64,000 bases of DNA from Thalassotalea crassostreae (GCF_001831495.1 NZ_CP017689.1:930001-994000), one strand, 5' to 3'; shown: positions 17,924 through 27,557, counted from the stretch's first letter. Made by a program: numbers and translations. Notes: generated by a model from the sequence alone, not told the origin.

Positions 17924-19492
17924 TTGGCTTTTTCTATCCTTGAACTAAGTGAAACATTTAAACAGCAGCACCTTTCTACATTAAAAGGCATTCGTCGTGG
18001 TATAGAAAGAGAAACGCTTCGAATTAAAGACAATGGTCGATTGTCTACACAACCTCATAATAAAGAGCTCGGCTCAGCGTTAACGCACGAATATATTACA
18101 ACTGACTATTCGGAGTCGCTTCTTGAGTTCATTACGCCAGCAACAATTTCAATTGACCAATCGTTATCGCAACTAAAGGATGTGCAGAAGTTTGCTTTAG
18201 ATAGAATTAATGGTGATAATTATTGGCCAATGAGTATGCCATGTGTGGTTAGCGACCAAGACGAGGTTCAGTTAGCACAATATGGCAGCTCAAACATTGG
18301 TAAGATGAAAACTGTTTATCGCCAAGGATTGAAGAATCGTTACGGCAGCTTGATGCAAATAATCGCAGGTATTCATTTTAATTTTTCTTTTCCGGCTGAA
18401 TTTTTTCAAGCATTAAAGGAAGTCTCAGGTAGTGATAAATCCCTACAACACTTCACCTCTGAAAAATATTTTTCGTTGATCCGTAATTACAAGCGACTTT
18501 CTTGGTTAATTCCTTATTTATATGGCAGTTCGCCAGCCTTGTGTCCGACATTTTTACAGGGCCAAAAACACAATTTACCGTTTAAGAAAGCACCGACAGG
18601 CTGCTTATACTTAGAGCATGCAACATCACTGCGAATGAGCGATCTTGGTTATACCAACTCAGAACAATCAAGTCTTAATATTTGTTACAACAGTGTTGAA
18701 AGTTATGTTGAAGCAGTGCAAGAAGCGATCACACTTCCTTCTGCTGAGTTTGCTCGTATCGGTGTTAAAGTTGATGGTGAATACCAACAACTTAACAGCA
18801 ATATTTTACAAATCGAAAATGAATTATATTCACCTATTAGACCTAAACGAGTGGCAAAATCTGGTCAAAAACCATCTGAAGCGCTAAGTGAAGGTGGCGT
18901 AGAGTATATTGAAGTTCGAGCGATGGACGTTAACCCGTTTGTCAGTACAGGTATTAGCAAACAGCAAATGCTGTTTTTAGATATTTTATTAACTTATTGT
19001 GCGTTAGAACAAAGCCCGGAATTCACTAAAGAAGAGCACTCAGAATGTAATGACAATACCAATAAAGTTATTCTAGAAGGACGAAAGCCTGGTTTAGAGC
19101 TGCACCAGAAAGGTGCTGCAATAACGCTTCGACAGTTAGGTAATGATATCTTTGACAAATTTACTCACGTTGCTGAATTACTCGATTTAGCAAACGATAG
19201 TAATGAATACAGCCAAGCGTTAAGCATAGAGAGAGCAAAAATTAATGACGTTACCTTAACGCCGTCTGCTCGTATTCTAGATGAATTACTTGTAGGAAAA
19301 AAGGGAATTGTCACCTGGGCATTAGAGTATGCTAAGCAATTTAATGAAGAGTTAGACGCTCATCAGTATCAGGAATTTGATGAACAACAGCTGGTATTGA
19401 TGGCCACCGAATCTTTAGAAAAACAAAAAGTGATTGAGCAAGGAGATGCTTTGTCGTTTGATCAATTCCTTGAAAATTATTTTGCAAAATAA
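17924..19492 (+). CDS. gshA: Glutamate-cysteine ligase
   Basis: First enzyme of glutathione synthesis: joins glutamate and cysteine to gamma-glutamylcysteine with ATP. The protein shows LKGIRRGIERETLRI, GSALTHEYITTDYSESLLEFITP, YRQGLKNRYG, IAGIHFNFSFP and YIEVRAMDVNPF, all typical of the gammaproteobacterial GshA type. The start is set at TTG 17924 because GGAG (17915-17918) lies 5 bases upstream and the resulting 522 residues agree with E. coli GshA (518). An upstream in-frame TTG at 17891 has no ribosome site and would add 11 residues. The gene stands alone and is followed by a strong terminator. Confidence 0.95.
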   Translation: MAFSILELSETFKQQHLSTLKGIRRGIERETLRIKDNGRLSTQPHNKELGSALTHEYITTDYSESLLEFITPATISIDQSLSQLKDVQKFALDRINGDNYWPMSMPCVVSDQDEVQLAQYGSSNIGKMKTVYRQGLKNRYGSLMQIIAGIHFNFSFPAEFFQALKEVSGSDKSLQHFTSEKYFSLIRNYKRLSWLIPYLYGSSPALCPTFLQGQKHNLPFKKAPTGCLYLEHATSLRMSDLGYTNSEQSSLNICYNSVESYVEAVQEAITLPSAEFARIGVKVDGEYQQLNSNILQIENELYSPIRPKRVAKSGQKPSEALSEGGVEYIEVRAMDVNPFVSTGISKQQMLFLDILLTYCALEQSPEFTKEEHSECNDNTNKVILEGRKPGLELHQKGAAITLRQLGNDIFDKFTHVAELLDLANDSNEYSQALSIERAKINDVTLTPSARILDELLVGKKGIVTWALEYAKQFNEELDAHQYQEFDEQQLVLMATESLEKQKVIEQGDALSFDQFLENYFAK

Positions 19493-19566
19493 ATTATAAA
19501 AAAATGAACTAAATCGACTTTCTTTGTTCTTACATTATGCAAGATATTTTATTTCCTTATTTATAG

Positions 19567-19591
19567 CGCGCTCATTGAGCGCGTTTTTTTT
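19567..19591 (+). terminator. gshA terminator
   Basis: Stem CGCGCTC / GAGCGCG with loop ATT and eight T residues. Confidence 0.92.
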
Positions 19592-19728
19592 ATATTTAGG
19601 GATATAAATATGTCGCTATTGAGGTCATGATGTTGAATGACTAAAAAATAATTTTTTGCTCTCCGCTCCAGTTTTATAGGGGGAAATTGCCGGTTCGATA
19701 AAAATAATAAATAATTTTAAATTTTTTT

Positions 19729-19755
19729 GAACCTTTTGGATTTCCCCGCGTCTTA
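19729..19755 (+). promoter_or_regulatory. Candidate ECF-sigma (RpoE-like) promoter
   Basis: GAACCTTTT at 19729 and GTCTTA at 19750, with exactly 16 bases between GAACC and GTCTT, match the GAAC-N16-GTCT architecture of extracytoplasmic-function sigma promoters (E. coli RpoE: GAACTT-N16-TCTGA). No gene starts downstream; instead a terminator follows about 70 bases later. Confidence 0.5.
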
Positions 19756-19761
19756 TATATT

Positions 19762-19831
19762 GAAAGCAATTTTTCCCTGGACTGCTTTTATTTTATTAAT
19801 AGCGCGTACCTGAAGTAACGCGCTTTTTTTT
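19762..19831 (+). ncRNA. Candidate small regulatory RNA
   Basis: From the likely start near 19762 a transcript of about 70 bases would contain a first hairpin (AAAGCA 19763-19768 with TGCTTT 19783-19788), an AU-rich single-stranded stretch (TATTTTATTAATA, a plausible Hfq site), and a strong terminator (AGCGCGT 19801-19807 / ACGCGCT 19818-19824 with eight T). This is the layout of RybB/MicA-type small RNAs. It lies between gshA, which has its own terminator, and the convergent norR, so neither gene needs it. Target and expression are unknown. Confidence 0.45.
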
Positions 19832-19855
19832 GTCTAAAATTTGATGACAGACACT

Positions 19856-21457
19856 CTAACGAACTAGCTTAATTATTTGTATGTTTAAGCGTTTCGCTAT
19901 TCTATTTAAATTTGCTCTATCGGTAGATAATTTTCGAGCTGCTGCCGCCCAATTTCCATCTTCCTGCTTTAATACCTTAGTTATCAATTGACGTTGAAAG
20001 TCTTCTGTAGCGCCGCGAAGACTAACTAGTGTTTGCTCTGATCCCGTTAGTGCTTCTGTGGTAACGCTTTCGTTTTCGCCGGTTACTGATATAGTTGCTG
20101 AATTAGTTACTTGCTCGTTATCAAGAACCCCACAATCTTGAATTTCTATATTTACTATGTCTTTGTCACGTTGTCTGGCACTAGCTTTTAATGCCGCTCT
20201 ACTTATTACGTGTTCTAGCTCTCGAACATTACCTGGCCACTGATACTCGGTTAGATAGTTTGCAGCAGTGGCTGCTAGTTTCAATTGCGCTATGCCAAGT
20301 TTTCGTCGATTGTTTTCAATAAAATAACCGCTCAATAACTCAATATCGCCATCTCTGGCGCGCAAAGGTTCAACGGTAACTGGATATACACTTAAGCGAT
20401 GGTATAAGTCAGCACGAAAACGTCCTTGCTCTACTTCTAACTTTAAATTTCTGTTGGTCGCTGCAAAGATCCTCACATCAACACTTTCAACTTGATCTTG
20501 ACCAACAGGCTGAATTTCATTTTCTTGAATCGCTCGCAATATTTTACTTTGCGCGGCTAAAGGAAGTTCACCAATTTCATCTAAAAATAAAGTACCGCCA
20601 TTGGCAATTAAAAATTTACCGGCACGGTTTTTGTCAGCTCCAGTAAACGCACCTTTGACGTGACCAAATAATTCACTTTCAATCAAGTTTTCTGGTAACG
20701 CAGCACAGTTCACATACACCAAAGGCTCATTAGAGCGGTTTGAATATTGGTGTAAGGTACGGGCAACAAGCTCTTTACCAACACCGGTTTCACCGTAAAT
20801 TAAAATATTGAAATCTGATGGCGCAACGATTTTTAATTCATTTTGCAGTTTGACCATACTGTTGCTTTGACCGATGATTTCACCACCATCACGCTTCAAT
20901 GCTTCTTGGGTAAGTTCATTAACGATGCTTTGATTATGCCTAGCCTTACTTTCAAGTTGCTCAAGCATTAAAGCGGTGTTTAATGTTGTGGCCGCGATGG
21001 ATGTAATCACTTCCAAAGTTCTTGTTGGAATATCGTCAAAGACATGAGGTATCAAACTGTCGATAGTGAGCAGTCCTAAAAGCTTGTCATTAAAATATAG
21101 TGGAAATCCCATACAAGCGTGTACGGGCAAGTCACCTTCACGATCGGAAAGTAGACCATCGTATGGATCGGGTAATTTACTATCGGCAGAGAATCTGACA
21201 GGTTCTTTAGACTGACACAGCACTTCAAAACGCGGGTGTTCATTAATAATAAAGCGTCTACCTAATGTGTCTTTACTTAATCCTTGTTGAGCGAGCGGTT
21301 TAAGCATGTCCTTATGAAAGGATAAAAGGGCAACTGCATCACAATTAATCGTTTTTCTTACCGTATCGAGTAAGCGATCAAAGCGATCATCGGAGCTTAG
21401 GCTATTGGTTAGATCAATGGCTAACTGTAATAAAGCATTTGAGGTTATTTCATTCAT
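19856..21457 (-). CDS. norR: Nitric oxide-sensing sigma-54 activator NorR
   Basis: A 533-residue regulator with GAF sensor (about 20-170), AAA+ (about 195-425) and C-terminal helix-turn-helix ([16 protein letters not shown]). Asp97, Asp100, His113, Cys115 and Asp133 occupy the places of residues implicated in binding the sensory non-haem iron of E. coli NorR. The AAA+ domain has Walker A GETGVGKE, the sigma-54 loop GAFTGA and Walker B DEIGEL. Bound NO relieves inhibition and the hexamer activates sigma-54 polymerase. It is divergent from the small protein-nnrS-hmpA genes, whose control region has two perfect NorR sites and a -24/-12 promoter, so the regulon is explicit. Confidence 0.95.
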   Translation of the reverse strand: MNEITSNALLQLAIDLTNSLSSDDRFDRLLDTVRKTINCDAVALLSFHKDMLKPLAQQGLSKDTLGRRFIINEHPRFEVLCQSKEPVRFSADSKLPDPYDGLLSDREGDLPVHACMGFPLYFNDKLLGLLTIDSLIPHVFDDIPTRTLEVITSIAATTLNTALMLEQLESKARHNQSIVNELTQEALKRDGGEIIGQSNSMVKLQNELKIVAPSDFNILIYGETGVGKELVARTLHQYSNRSNEPLVYVNCAALPENLIESELFGHVKGAFTGADKNRAGKFLIANGGTLFLDEIGELPLAAQSKILRAIQENEIQPVGQDQVESVDVRIFAATNRNLKLEVEQGRFRADLYHRLSVYPVTVEPLRARDGDIELLSGYFIENNRRKLGIAQLKLAATAANYLTEYQWPGNVRELEHVISRAALKASARQRDKDIVNIEIQDCGVLDNEQVTNSATISVTGENESVTTEALTGSEQTLVSLRGATEDFQRQLITKVLKQEDGNWAAAARKLSTDRANLNRIAKRLNIQIIKLVR

Positions 21458-21493
21458 TGCAAGCTCCTTGGTGAGTGTAAATGATACCTTGTA

Positions 21494-21529
21494 GTCATTT
21501 TGACATCAATAGGGTGTAGTCATAATGAC
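21494..21529 (+). promoter_or_regulatory. Two NorR binding sites
   Basis: GTCATTTTGAC (21494-21504) and GTCATAATGAC (21519-21529) are perfect matches to the NorR consensus GTCA-N3-TGAC, centred 25 bases apart. They lie about 75-110 bases upstream of the -24 box, as expected for an enhancer. A third, poor candidate is GTAAATGATAC at 21477. Confidence 0.9.
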
Positions 21530-21602
21530 TCTGTATTTTTATTTTAAACAATAAGATTTTTAAAAGTTGATATATAACAGTGGGTTATGGCTTTTTAAAA
21601 AG

Positions 21603-21619
21603 TTGGCATCGTGATTGCA
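21603..21619 (+). promoter_or_regulatory. Sigma-54 (-24/-12) promoter
   Basis: TTGGCATCGTGATTGCA has GG and GC separated by the required 10 bases (consensus TGGCACG-N4-TTGCA). Transcription should start near 21630 and read the small membrane protein, nnrS and hmpA. Confidence 0.9.
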
Positions 21620-21690
21620 ATATACAGAAGTATTAGAAGCCGTATTAAAAAATACATAAGCAAATTAATACTTAAACATTGGAACTCAAT

Positions 21691-21963
21691 ATGTACGCTC
21701 AATTTTCAATCGCTGATCAACTACCAGAAATCGACAATGCTGTTAATTTTCAAAAGTGTTTAATCGTTGGTAATTTGATGATGATTTCTTCGCTAATGAT
21801 TGTCGCATTTTGTATCGCAATAACATTTGGCTTTGAAGAAAGCTTTAGTATTGGTGCTCAAGTATCTGCTCATATAGCAACGATAGTTTTTGCAGGTTTA
21901 TTGAAAATTGGCTATGTATTACGTTGTGTTGCTCTTCATGCGTTTGGCGCGAAGGTATTTTAA
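21691..21963 (+). CDS. Small membrane protein, first gene of the NorR operon
   Basis: A 90-residue protein with two hydrophobic helices (LMMISSLMIVAFCIAITF and HIATIVFAGLLKIGYVL). I do not recognise a named family. ATG at 21691 is chosen over an upstream TTG because GGAA lies 6 bases before it. The stop codon abuts the nnrS start (TAAATG), so translation is probably coupled. It is the first gene behind the NorR-dependent promoter, so a role with NnrS in nitrosative stress is likely by context only. Confidence 0.8.
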   Translation: MYAQFSIADQLPEIDNAVNFQKCLIVGNLMMISSLMIVAFCIAITFGFEESFSIGAQVSAHIATIVFAGLLKIGYVLRCVALHAFGAKVF

Positions 21964-23193
21964 ATGATTTCAATTAATGATCCTGAAATTGAACTGCTAC
22001 AAATCGATGGTAATAGTCAGCATTCAACTTTCACTCGATTAACTCAACATCCTTTATTTGACTTGCCTTTTCGCTCGTTCTTTTTATGTGCAGTATTTGC
22101 TTCAATTAGTTCAATGGCTTTATGGTCTGCATACTTAAGTGGTCACTTTATCCTTTCTACGCAAGGGCTTTCAGCGACCGTTTGGCATGTTCATGAAATG
22201 CTGTTTGCTTTTGCTGCTACTGTTGCCGTGGGATTTATATTAACAGCAGTTCAAACATGGACCGGATTAAAAAGTATCAAAGGCTTACCTGTTATTGGTT
22301 TATTAGCTTTATGGTGTGCAGTACGTTTTTGTTTATTAATAAATACAAGTGAATCAGTTTATTTAGCGATGCTATTTCAAGCTGTTTGGTGGTTATCGGT
22401 GATCGTCATTTTTAGTCGTTTGGTGCTAAAAAGTAGAAACTACAGAAACTATCTATTTATTCCAATGCTAACTATTTTGATGCTATTGAACATTGGCATC
22501 ATTACTTTGGATTTGATTGGTAATAGTGACTTAGCATTGCACTTTGCAAGAACTACTGTGCTTATGTTTGGGCTAATGATGGGGGTAATGGGCGGACGAG
22601 TCATTCCTTTTTTCACTTCATCTGGCGCTCGAGTTGGAAAAATTGATACGCCTAAGTTTATTTTACCCTTACTCTTAGTAATGTCGATTTCAGGTATTGC
22701 TGTTTACTTCACCGGTAAATTCATCGACTTACCTTTTACGCCTGCGGCGCTGATGATAATTGCTGGCGTATTACACTTGATTCGCTTGTCTTTTTGGCGA
22801 ACGACTGAGACGCTTCGAGTGCCATTATTATGGTCTCTACACTTATCTTATGCCTGTTTAGGGTTAGGGCTGATATTACTTGGTATGAGTTATATGCAAC
22901 CTTACATCCTATTTGCTGATGCACTGCATTTCATTACTATAGGGGCAATGGCGTTAATGATATTTTCAATGATGAGCAGAGTTTCTCTAGGTCATACTGG
23001 GCGAGCATTACAAACCAAGAAAGCGGTAGCGATAAGTTTTGTTTTAATGTTTTTAGCAGCTATTATACGAGTTTTCTTTCCCTTGATTCACGAGTTTCAA
23101 CTTGCATGGCACTTGAGTGCCGTATTATGGATTGCAGTTGGAGCAATATTTCTAAAAGTTTATAGCCCGATTTTATCCAAAGCTAAAAACTAA
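21964..23193 (+). CDS. nnrS: NnrS family haem/copper membrane protein
   Basis: A 409-residue inner-membrane protein with about 12 helices. NnrS proteins protect cells from nitric oxide stress and bind haem and copper; the mechanism is not settled. Family landmarks include HPLFDLPFRSFFLCAVFA, WHVHEMLFAFAATVAVGFILTAVQTWTG, MGVMGGRVIPFFTSSG and FADALHFITIGAMALMIFSMMSRVSLGHTGR, whose His residues are likely metal ligands. It follows the small membrane protein with no gap and precedes hmpA by 40 bases. Confidence 0.93.
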   Translation: MISINDPEIELLQIDGNSQHSTFTRLTQHPLFDLPFRSFFLCAVFASISSMALWSAYLSGHFILSTQGLSATVWHVHEMLFAFAATVAVGFILTAVQTWTGLKSIKGLPVIGLLALWCAVRFCLLINTSESVYLAMLFQAVWWLSVIVIFSRLVLKSRNYRNYLFIPMLTILMLLNIGIITLDLIGNSDLALHFARTTVLMFGLMMGVMGGRVIPFFTSSGARVGKIDTPKFILPLLLVMSISGIAVYFTGKFIDLPFTPAALMIIAGVLHLIRLSFWRTTETLRVPLLWSLHLSYACLGLGLILLGMSYMQPYILFADALHFITIGAMALMIFSMMSRVSLGHTGRALQTKKAVAISFVLMFLAAIIRVFFPLIHEFQLAWHLSAVLWIAVGAIFLKVYSPILSKAKN

Positions 23194-23233
23194 TTTATTC
23201 ATTCTACTTATTAACATATCCTCAGGAGCATTC

Positions 23234-24415
23234 ATGTTAACCGATTCACATATAGACATTGTAAAGAGTACAATCCCTTTATTAGAAAATGCAGGTCCTG
23301 CACTGACAGAGCATTTTTATAAGAGAATGTTTTCTCATAATCCAGAGCTGCAAGATATTTTCAATATGTCTAATCAGCACACTGGTCGTCAACAAGTTGC
23401 ATTATTTGAAGCAATCGCAGCTTATGCTAAAAACATTGATAATTTGTCTGCGTTAACGTCTGCTGTTGAGCGAATAGCGCAAAAACATAGTAGCTTTAAT
23501 ATTCAAGCTAAACATTATGAAATAGTAGGCATGCACTTAATTGAAACATTAAGAGAGTTAGCGCCTGATGCATTTACAACTGATGTCGAGGATGCATGGA
23601 CTCAAGCCTATTTATTTTTAGCAAAAATCTTTATCTCAAGAGAAAGTGAATTATATAAACTTCGTGAAACTAGTTTTGGTGGCTGGGCTGGCGCTCGAAA
23701 ATTTACTGTTGTTGAAACTAAACAAGAATCGGAGTTAGTTAAAAGTGTGGTATTTGCTCCGGTAGATGGCCAAGCTGTTATTGATTATGCTCCTGGCCAA
23801 TATCTAGGTGTTGAAGTAACGCCTAAAGGCTCTAAATATAAGGAAATTCGTCAATACTCATTATCAGCAGCGGCAAACGGTAAAACCTATCGCATATCAG
23901 TGAAGCGTGAAGTAAATGAAGTGCCGGGTATTGTTTCTAACTTTATTCACAATCATTTAAATGTTGGAGATGAAGTAAATTTATATGCTCCTGCAGGTGA
24001 TTTCTACTTTGTCGATCGTGATGCTCCTGTTGTTTTACTATCTGCAGGTGTAGGCATTACACCAATGCAATCCATTATAGAAACGTTAGCTGCTCGTGAT
24101 TATATAAAACCGGTGTATTTTTTACATGCATGCGAGAATTCACAACAGCATTCATTTGCAACGCGAGTGGAAGAATTGACAACTAACAGACCTTGGCAGA
24201 GGTTTACTTGGTATCGCAATGAAACAAGCGAAAATGAAAATATTGGTCACGGTATGATGAATTTAGCACCTCTTGAACTACCTCTTGCTGATGGTGATTT
24301 CTATTTATGTGGTCCTATCGCATTTATGCAGTTTGCGAAACAACAGTTGCTTGATTTAGGGGTAGCTGAAAGTAGAGTTCACTATGAAGTGTTCGGACCT
24401 CATGCGTCTCTTTAA
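23234..24415 (+). CDS. hmpA: Flavohaemoglobin / nitric oxide dioxygenase
   Basis: A 393-residue cytoplasmic enzyme converting NO and O2 to nitrate with NAD(P)H. It has a globin domain (about 1-140) with Tyr29 in HFYKRMF and the proximal His85 in AQKHSSF, at the same numbers as E. coli Hmp. The FAD domain follows (about 150-255, with RQYSLS) and then the NAD domain (VVLLSAGVGITPMQS, FYLCGPIAFM) ending EVFGPH. The site CAGGAG lies just before ATG. As third gene after the NorR/sigma-54 promoter it should be induced by NO. Confidence 0.97.
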   Translation: MLTDSHIDIVKSTIPLLENAGPALTEHFYKRMFSHNPELQDIFNMSNQHTGRQQVALFEAIAAYAKNIDNLSALTSAVERIAQKHSSFNIQAKHYEIVGMHLIETLRELAPDAFTTDVEDAWTQAYLFLAKIFISRESELYKLRETSFGGWAGARKFTVVETKQESELVKSVVFAPVDGQAVIDYAPGQYLGVEVTPKGSKYKEIRQYSLSAAANGKTYRISVKREVNEVPGIVSNFIHNHLNVGDEVNLYAPAGDFYFVDRDAPVVLLSAGVGITPMQSIIETLAARDYIKPVYFLHACENSQQHSFATRVEELTTNRPWQRFTWYRNETSENENIGHGMMNLAPLELPLADGDFYLCGPIAFMQFAKQQLLDLGVAESRVHYEVFGPHASL

Positions 24416-24448
24416 GGATTAAGTAAAAAATATATTGGTCCATTTGAG

Positions 24449-24475
24449 CCAGAGTCTTACGATTCTGGTTTTTAT
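24449..24475 (+). terminator. hmpA terminator
   Basis: Stem CCAGAGTC / GATTCTGG (one G-T pair), loop TTAC, followed by TTTTTAT. Confidence 0.8.
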
Positions 24476-24524
24476 GTTTTATATAGTCATTATTTCGACC
24501 TAATTATTTCTGACAAGCAAAAAA

Positions 24525-24550
24525 AAGCACATAATTTTCATTATGTGCTT
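24525..24550. terminator. Second hairpin after hmpA
   Basis: Perfect stem AAGCACATAAT / ATTATGTGCTT preceded by a run of A, so it would best terminate leftward transcription. No leftward gene needs it. Confidence 0.5.
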
Positions 24551-24686
24551 AAAAACTCTAGGGAGAAATAAAACATTCATAACATAAGAACATTATTCTC
24601 AAAAAAAGTTCCAAAAAGATTAAAATAAATTGTTTTTTCTGGCACACTGTAATCAATATAGGCCTTACGCATTAATAAGAGCTGTA

Positions 24687-25304
24687 ATGAAAATAATAAA
24701 ATCGCTTGTTATCGCTGTGACATTCATTCAATTATCTGGGTGTTCAACACCGCCACCAGAAAACCCTGAAAATATTTGTGAGATTTTTCGAGAGCATCAT
24801 AGTTGGTATGAGGGCGCGAAAGATATGAATGATAGGTGGGGAGTTCCAATTAATGTGCCAATGAGCATGATGTATCAAGAAAGTTCTTTTAGATCAGATG
24901 CATTGCCTCCTAGAGATTACTTATTTGGTTTTATCCCGTGGGGTAGGGTAAGTAGTGCCTATGGTTTTGCGCAAGCTAAAACTTTAACTTGGGATGATTA
25001 TATTCGTGAGACAGACAATAGCGGTGCCGACCGCGATGATTTCGATGACGCGATTGATTTTATGGGCTGGTTTATTTCTAAAACGCAAAAAATAAACGGC
25101 GTTTCCAAGTGGGATCCTTATAATCAATACCTGAATTATCATGAAGGCTGGGGCGGTTTTAAACGCAAAACCTATAATAAAAAGCCTTGGTTAATCAAAG
25201 TTGCTCGCAAAGTAGATAGCCGCGCAAAAACCTATGGCGGGCAATTAAAAAGTTGTCAGGACGAACTCGATAGCAGCTGGTTATGGCGTTTATTGTTTTA
25301 TTAG
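24687..25304 (+). CDS. Lytic transglycosylase-like lipoprotein
   Basis: A 205-residue lipoprotein: MKIIKSLVIAVTFIQLSGCS with lipobox LSGC. The mature part fits a goose-lysozyme/SLT-type fold: catalytic Glu in SMMYQESSFRSDA, the AYGFAQAKTLTW motif, and YLNYHEGWGGF. It should cleave peptidoglycan glycan strands at the membrane, although activity is not shown. The ATG at 24687 is used because it gives the lipoprotein signal directly; an earlier in-frame start at 24630 would add 19 residues in front of it. It stands alone. Confidence 0.75.
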   Translation: MKIIKSLVIAVTFIQLSGCSTPPPENPENICEIFREHHSWYEGAKDMNDRWGVPINVPMSMMYQESSFRSDALPPRDYLFGFIPWGRVSSAYGFAQAKTLTWDDYIRETDNSGADRDDFDDAIDFMGWFISKTQKINGVSKWDPYNQYLNYHEGWGGFKRKTYNKKPWLIKVARKVDSRAKTYGGQLKSCQDELDSSWLWRLLFY

Positions 25305-25386
25305 AAACAACTAGAAGTGAAAAGTCGTTAGAATAAAATCGGCAATATTCCCGCTTTTTAACTGATTACTACTGAAATAAAACGAG

Positions 25387-25827
25387 ATGAATATGATTCG
25401 AATATTAAGAACAGAAGACCTAGATGTCGCTGTTGATATCTGGCTGGAAGCTTCAATTCAAGCACATAATTTCATTTCTCCAGATTTTTGGCTGTCACAA
25501 AAACAGAATATGCGTGATTTGTATCTCCCTAATAGTGAATCTTGGGTTTATGAAGATGATGGCCAAATCCTTGGTTTTATTTCCTATTACGAGGGGACCG
25601 TTCCTGCAGTTTTTGTTGATACAAAGTCTCAATCTAAGGGCGTTGGAACTCAGTTATTAGAAAAGTTAAAGGGCAAATATAACAAGTTAACCTTAACTGT
25701 TTACTCAGAGAACCTTAAAAGTCATCAGTTTTATATTCGCCAAGGTTTCGTTGATGTTGGCAAGTGCATGTGTGAACACACGGGTCGAGAGCAATTTGAA
25801 ATGTGCTGGGAAAGCGAAGCTTTATAA
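25387..25827 (+). CDS. GNAT N-acetyltransferase, YjaB-like
   Basis: A 146-residue acetyl-CoA-dependent acetyltransferase. The central VYEDDGQILGFIS strand, the AVFVDTKSQSKGVGTQLLEKL pyrophosphate-binding loop and LTVYSENLKSHQFYIRQGFVDVG are the GNAT core. The order of motifs resembles YjaB-type enzymes, which acetylate protein or small amine targets; the substrate here is unknown. A second in-frame ATG (25393) could be the start. It is a single gene between the lipoprotein and the convergent GMC oxidoreductase. Confidence 0.82.
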   Translation: MNMIRILRTEDLDVAVDIWLEASIQAHNFISPDFWLSQKQNMRDLYLPNSESWVYEDDGQILGFISYYEGTVPAVFVDTKSQSKGVGTQLLEKLKGKYNKLTLTVYSENLKSHQFYIRQGFVDVGKCMCEHTGREQFEMCWESEAL

Positions 25828-25934
25828 ACAATAGCTTCAGTTATAGACATAAAACTGACTTTATCTATGTGAAAAATTTAATTTATTCTATTATTTCCAA
25901 TGTATCTGGCTGAAAGTGTAATTTTGAAGCAGGT

Positions 25935-27557
25935 TCAGGAAGTCGACTGTTGACTATTAGCCTTTTCCAAAATTAAGTCTGCAGCTTTTGCGGCAATTGC
26001 CATGCACGGTGCATTGGTGTTGGCGCTGATGATGATTGGCATAATTGACGCATCAACAACGCGTAAATTGCCTATGCCGTGAACTTGTAGCTTTTCGTTC
26101 ACAACAGACATATCATCACTGCCCATTTTACAGGTACCTACCGGGTGGTAAATGTTATTTGATTTTGCGCGAAGAAAGTCTTCAATCTGTTTATCTGTTT
26201 GTACTTCTTTACCAGGGATTATCTCAGACTTAATCGCTTTGCCTAGCGGCGGGTGACTTAGTAATTTTCTCGTCATCTTTACGGCTTTTATCATGGTGTT
26301 TAAGTCTTCTTGATCGCTTAACAGATTACCATCGATGACTGGTGGTGAAGCAATGTTAGAATCTTTTAAGGTGATACTGCCGCGACTATTTGGTCTAAGT
26401 AGACAGACGTGGGTAGATATGCCACGTTTAATGAACATTTTGACGTTTCTGCCATGGTCGTCCATCGCACCAGGGATAAATTGCCACTGAATATCCGGTC
26501 GTTCATTTATGTCTTTGGTATTAATGAAACCACCGGATTCAACAATGCTTGTAGTCATTAGGCCGGTATTATGGCGCCAGTAACGCCATAACTGTTTACC
26601 TAAGTAGAGCAATGATTTTGGTGCCAATGAAATAACATCATCGCGCTCAATCTCATTAACGATAATTGCATCGACGTGATCTTGCAGGTTTTTACCAACG
26701 CCAGGTAGATGTTTTACTAATTTGATATTGTGTTGCTGTAATTCATTTTCAGCGCCAATGCCACTTAACATTAACAGCTGCGGGGAGTGAAATGCGCCTG
26801 CACTTAAGATCACTTCTTTTGCTGCTTGGATTGTAATTAAGGTGTTTTGAGCACGATAACGAACGCCCGTTGCTTTGTTGTCTGTGATTAATATTTTTTC
26901 AACTTGGCACCCTGTTAAGATCGTTAAGTTTTTGCGCTTGGTAATGTCTGCTAAAAATGCCGCTGCTGCGCTGTGTCGTTTACCAAGTTTTTGAGTGACT
27001 TGATAATAGCCAACACCGGCTTGTGTAGCGCCATTAAAGTCGGCATTAAACGGGTAGCCAGCATTCATCGAAGATTGTACAAACTCACTGGCCACAGGGT
27101 GAGCACTGCGTGAATCACTTACCCATAACTCGCCATCTTTGCCGTGAAAGTCATTTAAAATACTTTGCTGATTTTCCATTGCCTTAAAGTAAGGAAGCAT
27201 AGAATCGTAATCCCATCCTTCGTTTCCTAGTGCGGCCCAGTCATCATAGTCTTGTTTTTGCCCACGAGTGTAAAGCATGGCGTTAATAGCACTGCTGCCG
27301 CCGAGTCCTTTGCCTCTTGGTTGAAATATTTGTCGATTATCTTGGTGAGGTTGATTGATAGAGTTAAAACTATAATTGAATGTTTTAAGTTGCATTAATA
27401 GTGCAATGCCAATTGGTGTATTAACTAATGGGTTGTTGTTTTTTGAGCCTGGCTCGATTAAGCACACGCTATATTTGCCGCACTTTGAAAGCTTGTTTGC
27501 CAAAACGCATCCACTAGAGCCGGCGCCAACAATGATAAAGTCGTAGTTAGATCCCAT
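25935..27557 (-). CDS. GMC-family FAD oxidoreductase (choline dehydrogenase-like)
   Basis: A 540-residue flavoenzyme oxidising alcohols. FAD motif IIVGAGSSGCVLANKLS (about 7-23), the GMC signature GKGLGGSSAINAMLYTRG, ILSAGAFHSPQLLMLSGIG, and the C-terminal active-site segment NNIYHPVGTCKMGS with the catalytic His, followed by SANTNAPCMAIAAKAADLI. It resembles choline dehydrogenase and medium-chain alcohol dehydrogenases, but no betaine genes are adjacent, so the substrate is open. ATG at 27557 with GGTGA upstream. It is encoded alone. Confidence 0.87.
   Translation of the reverse strand: MGSNYDFIIVGAGSSGCVLANKLSKCGKYSVCLIEPGSKNNNPLVNTPIGIALLMQLKTFNYSFNSINQPHQDNRQIFQPRGKGLGGSSAINAMLYTRGQKQDYDDWAALGNEGWDYDSMLPYFKAMENQQSILNDFHGKDGELWVSDSRSAHPVASEFVQSSMNAGYPFNADFNGATQAGVGYYQVTQKLGKRHSAAAAFLADITKRKNLTILTGCQVEKILITDNKATGVRYRAQNTLITIQAAKEVILSAGAFHSPQLLMLSGIGAENELQQHNIKLVKHLPGVGKNLQDHVDAIIVNEIERDDVISLAPKSLLYLGKQLWRYWRHNTGLMTTSIVESGGFINTKDINERPDIQWQFIPGAMDDHGRNVKMFIKRGISTHVCLLRPNSRGSITLKDSNIASPPVIDGNLLSDQEDLNTMIKAVKMTRKLLSHPPLGKAIKSEIIPGKEVQTDKQIEDFLRAKSNNIYHPVGTCKMGSDDMSVVNEKLQVHGIGNLRVVDASIMPIIISANTNAPCMAIAAKAADLILEKANSQQSTS

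Noticed and set aside
21477..21487. Third NorR site (GTAAATGATAC)
   Set aside because: Keeps only the outer GT and AC of the consensus; two clear sites are already present.
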